DNA of 14,260 nt from Gemmatimonadota bacterium (GTDB lineage: Bacteria > ARS69). This document shows, piece by piece, positions 13,259 to 14,260 of this stretch; within the stretch, counting starts at the first letter, position 1, and the number at the start of each line of letters is the position of its first letter. The stretch is from assembly GCA_020431545.1 (NCBI GenBank), contig JAGQIB010000041.1, forward strand, positions 1-14,260. The letters are read 5' to 3'. The position numbers were made by a program, and so were the translations under genes. The notes beneath the pieces were generated by a model. That model did no database searches and was not told where the DNA came from. It saw only the letters and a program-made list of their open reading frames with translations.

Positions 13259-14260
13259 GCGGTTCCCGAGGACCCGGGAAGCGAGCACGACGGCCAGCAG
13301 TGCGGCCCAGGTGATCGCCGACACGATCCGTGCGCCGCGCCGGACCGGCAGCGGCTCGAGCCGGACGTCCACGTCCGTGGTGCCGGCCGGGACCTCGAAC
13401 CAGAGATTCCCGGTCTTGTCCGTGGCGCCGAGCTCGAGCGTCTCGCCGTTCGCGGTCGCGGTCCACCCGGGGTAGTACAGGTCGACGAGCGTCACCCGCG
13501 CCGGCGTGTCCGATTCGATCCGCAAGGACCAGCGGCCGGCGCGACGGTTCGCCTCGAGCACCCGCGTGGTCCCGTCGGCGCGAACACCGTTCTCGAACGA
13601 CCGCGGTCGCCCGATCGTCGTGACCTCCCGCGGCAGGTACTCGCCGGCGGTCGTGGTGTTGCGCGTTGCCTGGAGCGAACTCGGGTCCAGGATCCCCGCG
13701 GGAAGCGGACCGTTGCGTTTCGGCCCGACGAGCGGCCAGGCGAGCGCGATCGTCCCGAGAACGAGGCCCGCGGCGAGTGCCCACCGCCGCCGACCCGCCA
13801 CGACGTCGGCGAGCCGGTCCGCCCCGAGCCCGCCGAGCAGCGCGGCTCCGACGGTGGCGACGGCGAGCAACCGCCACGGAAACTGCACGAACGTCAGCAG
13901 CGGGAACGCCGCGTAGACCGGCGCGGCCGCGCGCGTCGTGAGGAACAGCCCGCCCGCCAGCAGCGCCACGCCGAGTACGACGAGCGCCCGTCGCGCGGGG
14001 GGCGGAGACTCCGGACTCGCGAACCGACCGGCGCGGGTCCCGATCGCGACGGCGACCAGGAGCAGTATGCCGAGCCACTGCGCCCAGCCGAGCTCGAACG
14101 TCATCGGCAGCTCCTGGGAGATCCCCGGGAACTCGCCGCGGCCGAAGAACGCGAGCGGCGGGACGAACCAGCGCGAGATCTCGTAGTGACCGGTCGTGAG
14201 CTGATCGATCTGGACGAACTGCTTCTCGTGGAGTGCGGGCCCCCAGAAGAATGCGCTGCC
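13208..14260 (-). CDS. YfhO/PTPS_related-type membrane protein, C-terminal part (runs off right end)
   Basis: The minus-strand frame is open to the window edge; 350 residues are seen, ending at TAG 13208. An internal ATG at 14104 is not the real start, because the 52 codons upstream are clearly protein-like: SAFFWGPALHEKQFVQIDQL matches the FWLPAxxE-type segment of large YfhO or 6-pyruvoyl-tetrahydropterin-synthase-related membrane proteins. Several transmembrane helices follow (MTFELGWAQWLGILLLVAVA, ALVVLGVALLAGGLFL, LLAVATVGAALLGGLGA, WALAAGLVLGTIALAWPLV), then a beta-rich outside domain with LVDLYYPGWTATANGE, the YPGWxAxxxG motif common to YfhO C-termini, and one last helix. Members are linked to glycosylation of surface polymers. 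Together with the convergent glycosyltransferase it suggests an envelope-glycan locus. Confidence 0.8.
   Translation of the reverse strand, partial: GSAFFWGPALHEKQFVQIDQLTTGHYEISRWFVPPLAFFGRGEFPGISQELPMTFELGWAQWLGILLLVAVAIGTRAGRFASPESPPPARRALVVLGVALLAGGLFLTTRAAAPVYAAFPLLTFVQFPWRLLAVATVGAALLGGLGADRLADVVAGRRRWALAAGLVLGTIALAWPLVGPKRNGPLPAGILDPSSLQATRNTTTAGEYLPREVTTIGRPRSFENGVRADGTTRVLEANRRAGRWSLRIESDTPARVTLVDLYYPGWTATANGETLELGATDKTGNLWFEVPAGTTDVDVRLEPLPVRRGARIVSAITWAALLAVVLASRVLGNRSFHRRHRAAGRSTSIA

Overview
The window is a GC-rich bacterial chromosome fragment with ten complete or near-complete genes, two genes cut by the window ends, and one short structured element at about 5679-5830 that divides it into two unlike halves.

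Left half (1-5678). In order: a lipoprotein cut by the left end (minus); an ankyrin-repeat protein whose C-terminal DUF1963-type domain is separated from it by one in-frame TAA (minus); a membrane-anchored Ser/Thr protein kinase (plus); a fatty-acid-hydroxylase-superfamily membrane enzyme (minus); and a divergent TetR-family regulator (plus) whose ligand-binding half is missing. Ankyrin proteins, a DWG-type Ser/Thr kinase and many TTG/CTT leucine codons recall large myxobacterial (Polyangia/Sandaracinaceae-like) genomes; that assignment is inference. Three left-half genes have a TACSCT hexamer ending 7-8 nt before ATG and no Shine-Dalgarno, which suggests leaderless transcription. The hydroxylase instead has a GGAGG site and a perfect 17-bp palindrome upstream, the likely operator of the neighbouring TetR protein.

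The element (about 5679-5830) has perfect 20-bp inverted arms (5689-5708 and 5801-5820), weaker outer extensions and an inner 7-bp stem. The TetR reading frame loses its homology as it enters the element.

Right half (5831-14260). A secreted beta-barrel-like outer-membrane protein (plus); tandem hairpins; a LytS-type sensor kinase and LytTR response regulator overlapping by one base (plus); a minus-strand operon ispH - TerB-like - RelA/SpoT-type HD hydrolase; a GT-C-like membrane glycosyltransferase (plus); and, convergent and overlapping it by 51 bp, a YfhO/PTPS_related-type membrane protein running off the right end (minus). These genes mostly have clear Shine-Dalgarno sites and use CTG/CTC leucine codons. 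The lineage is uncertain; it resembles high-GC groups such as Eisenbacteria or Gemmatimonadota more than the left half does.

The gene set is mostly envelope, lipid and signalling functions. The main questions are whether the element joins two genomes (assembly chimera or transfer), what the element is, and whether the ankyrin-DUF1963 stop is real. I saw no CRISPR array, rRNA, tRNA, transposase or integrase.
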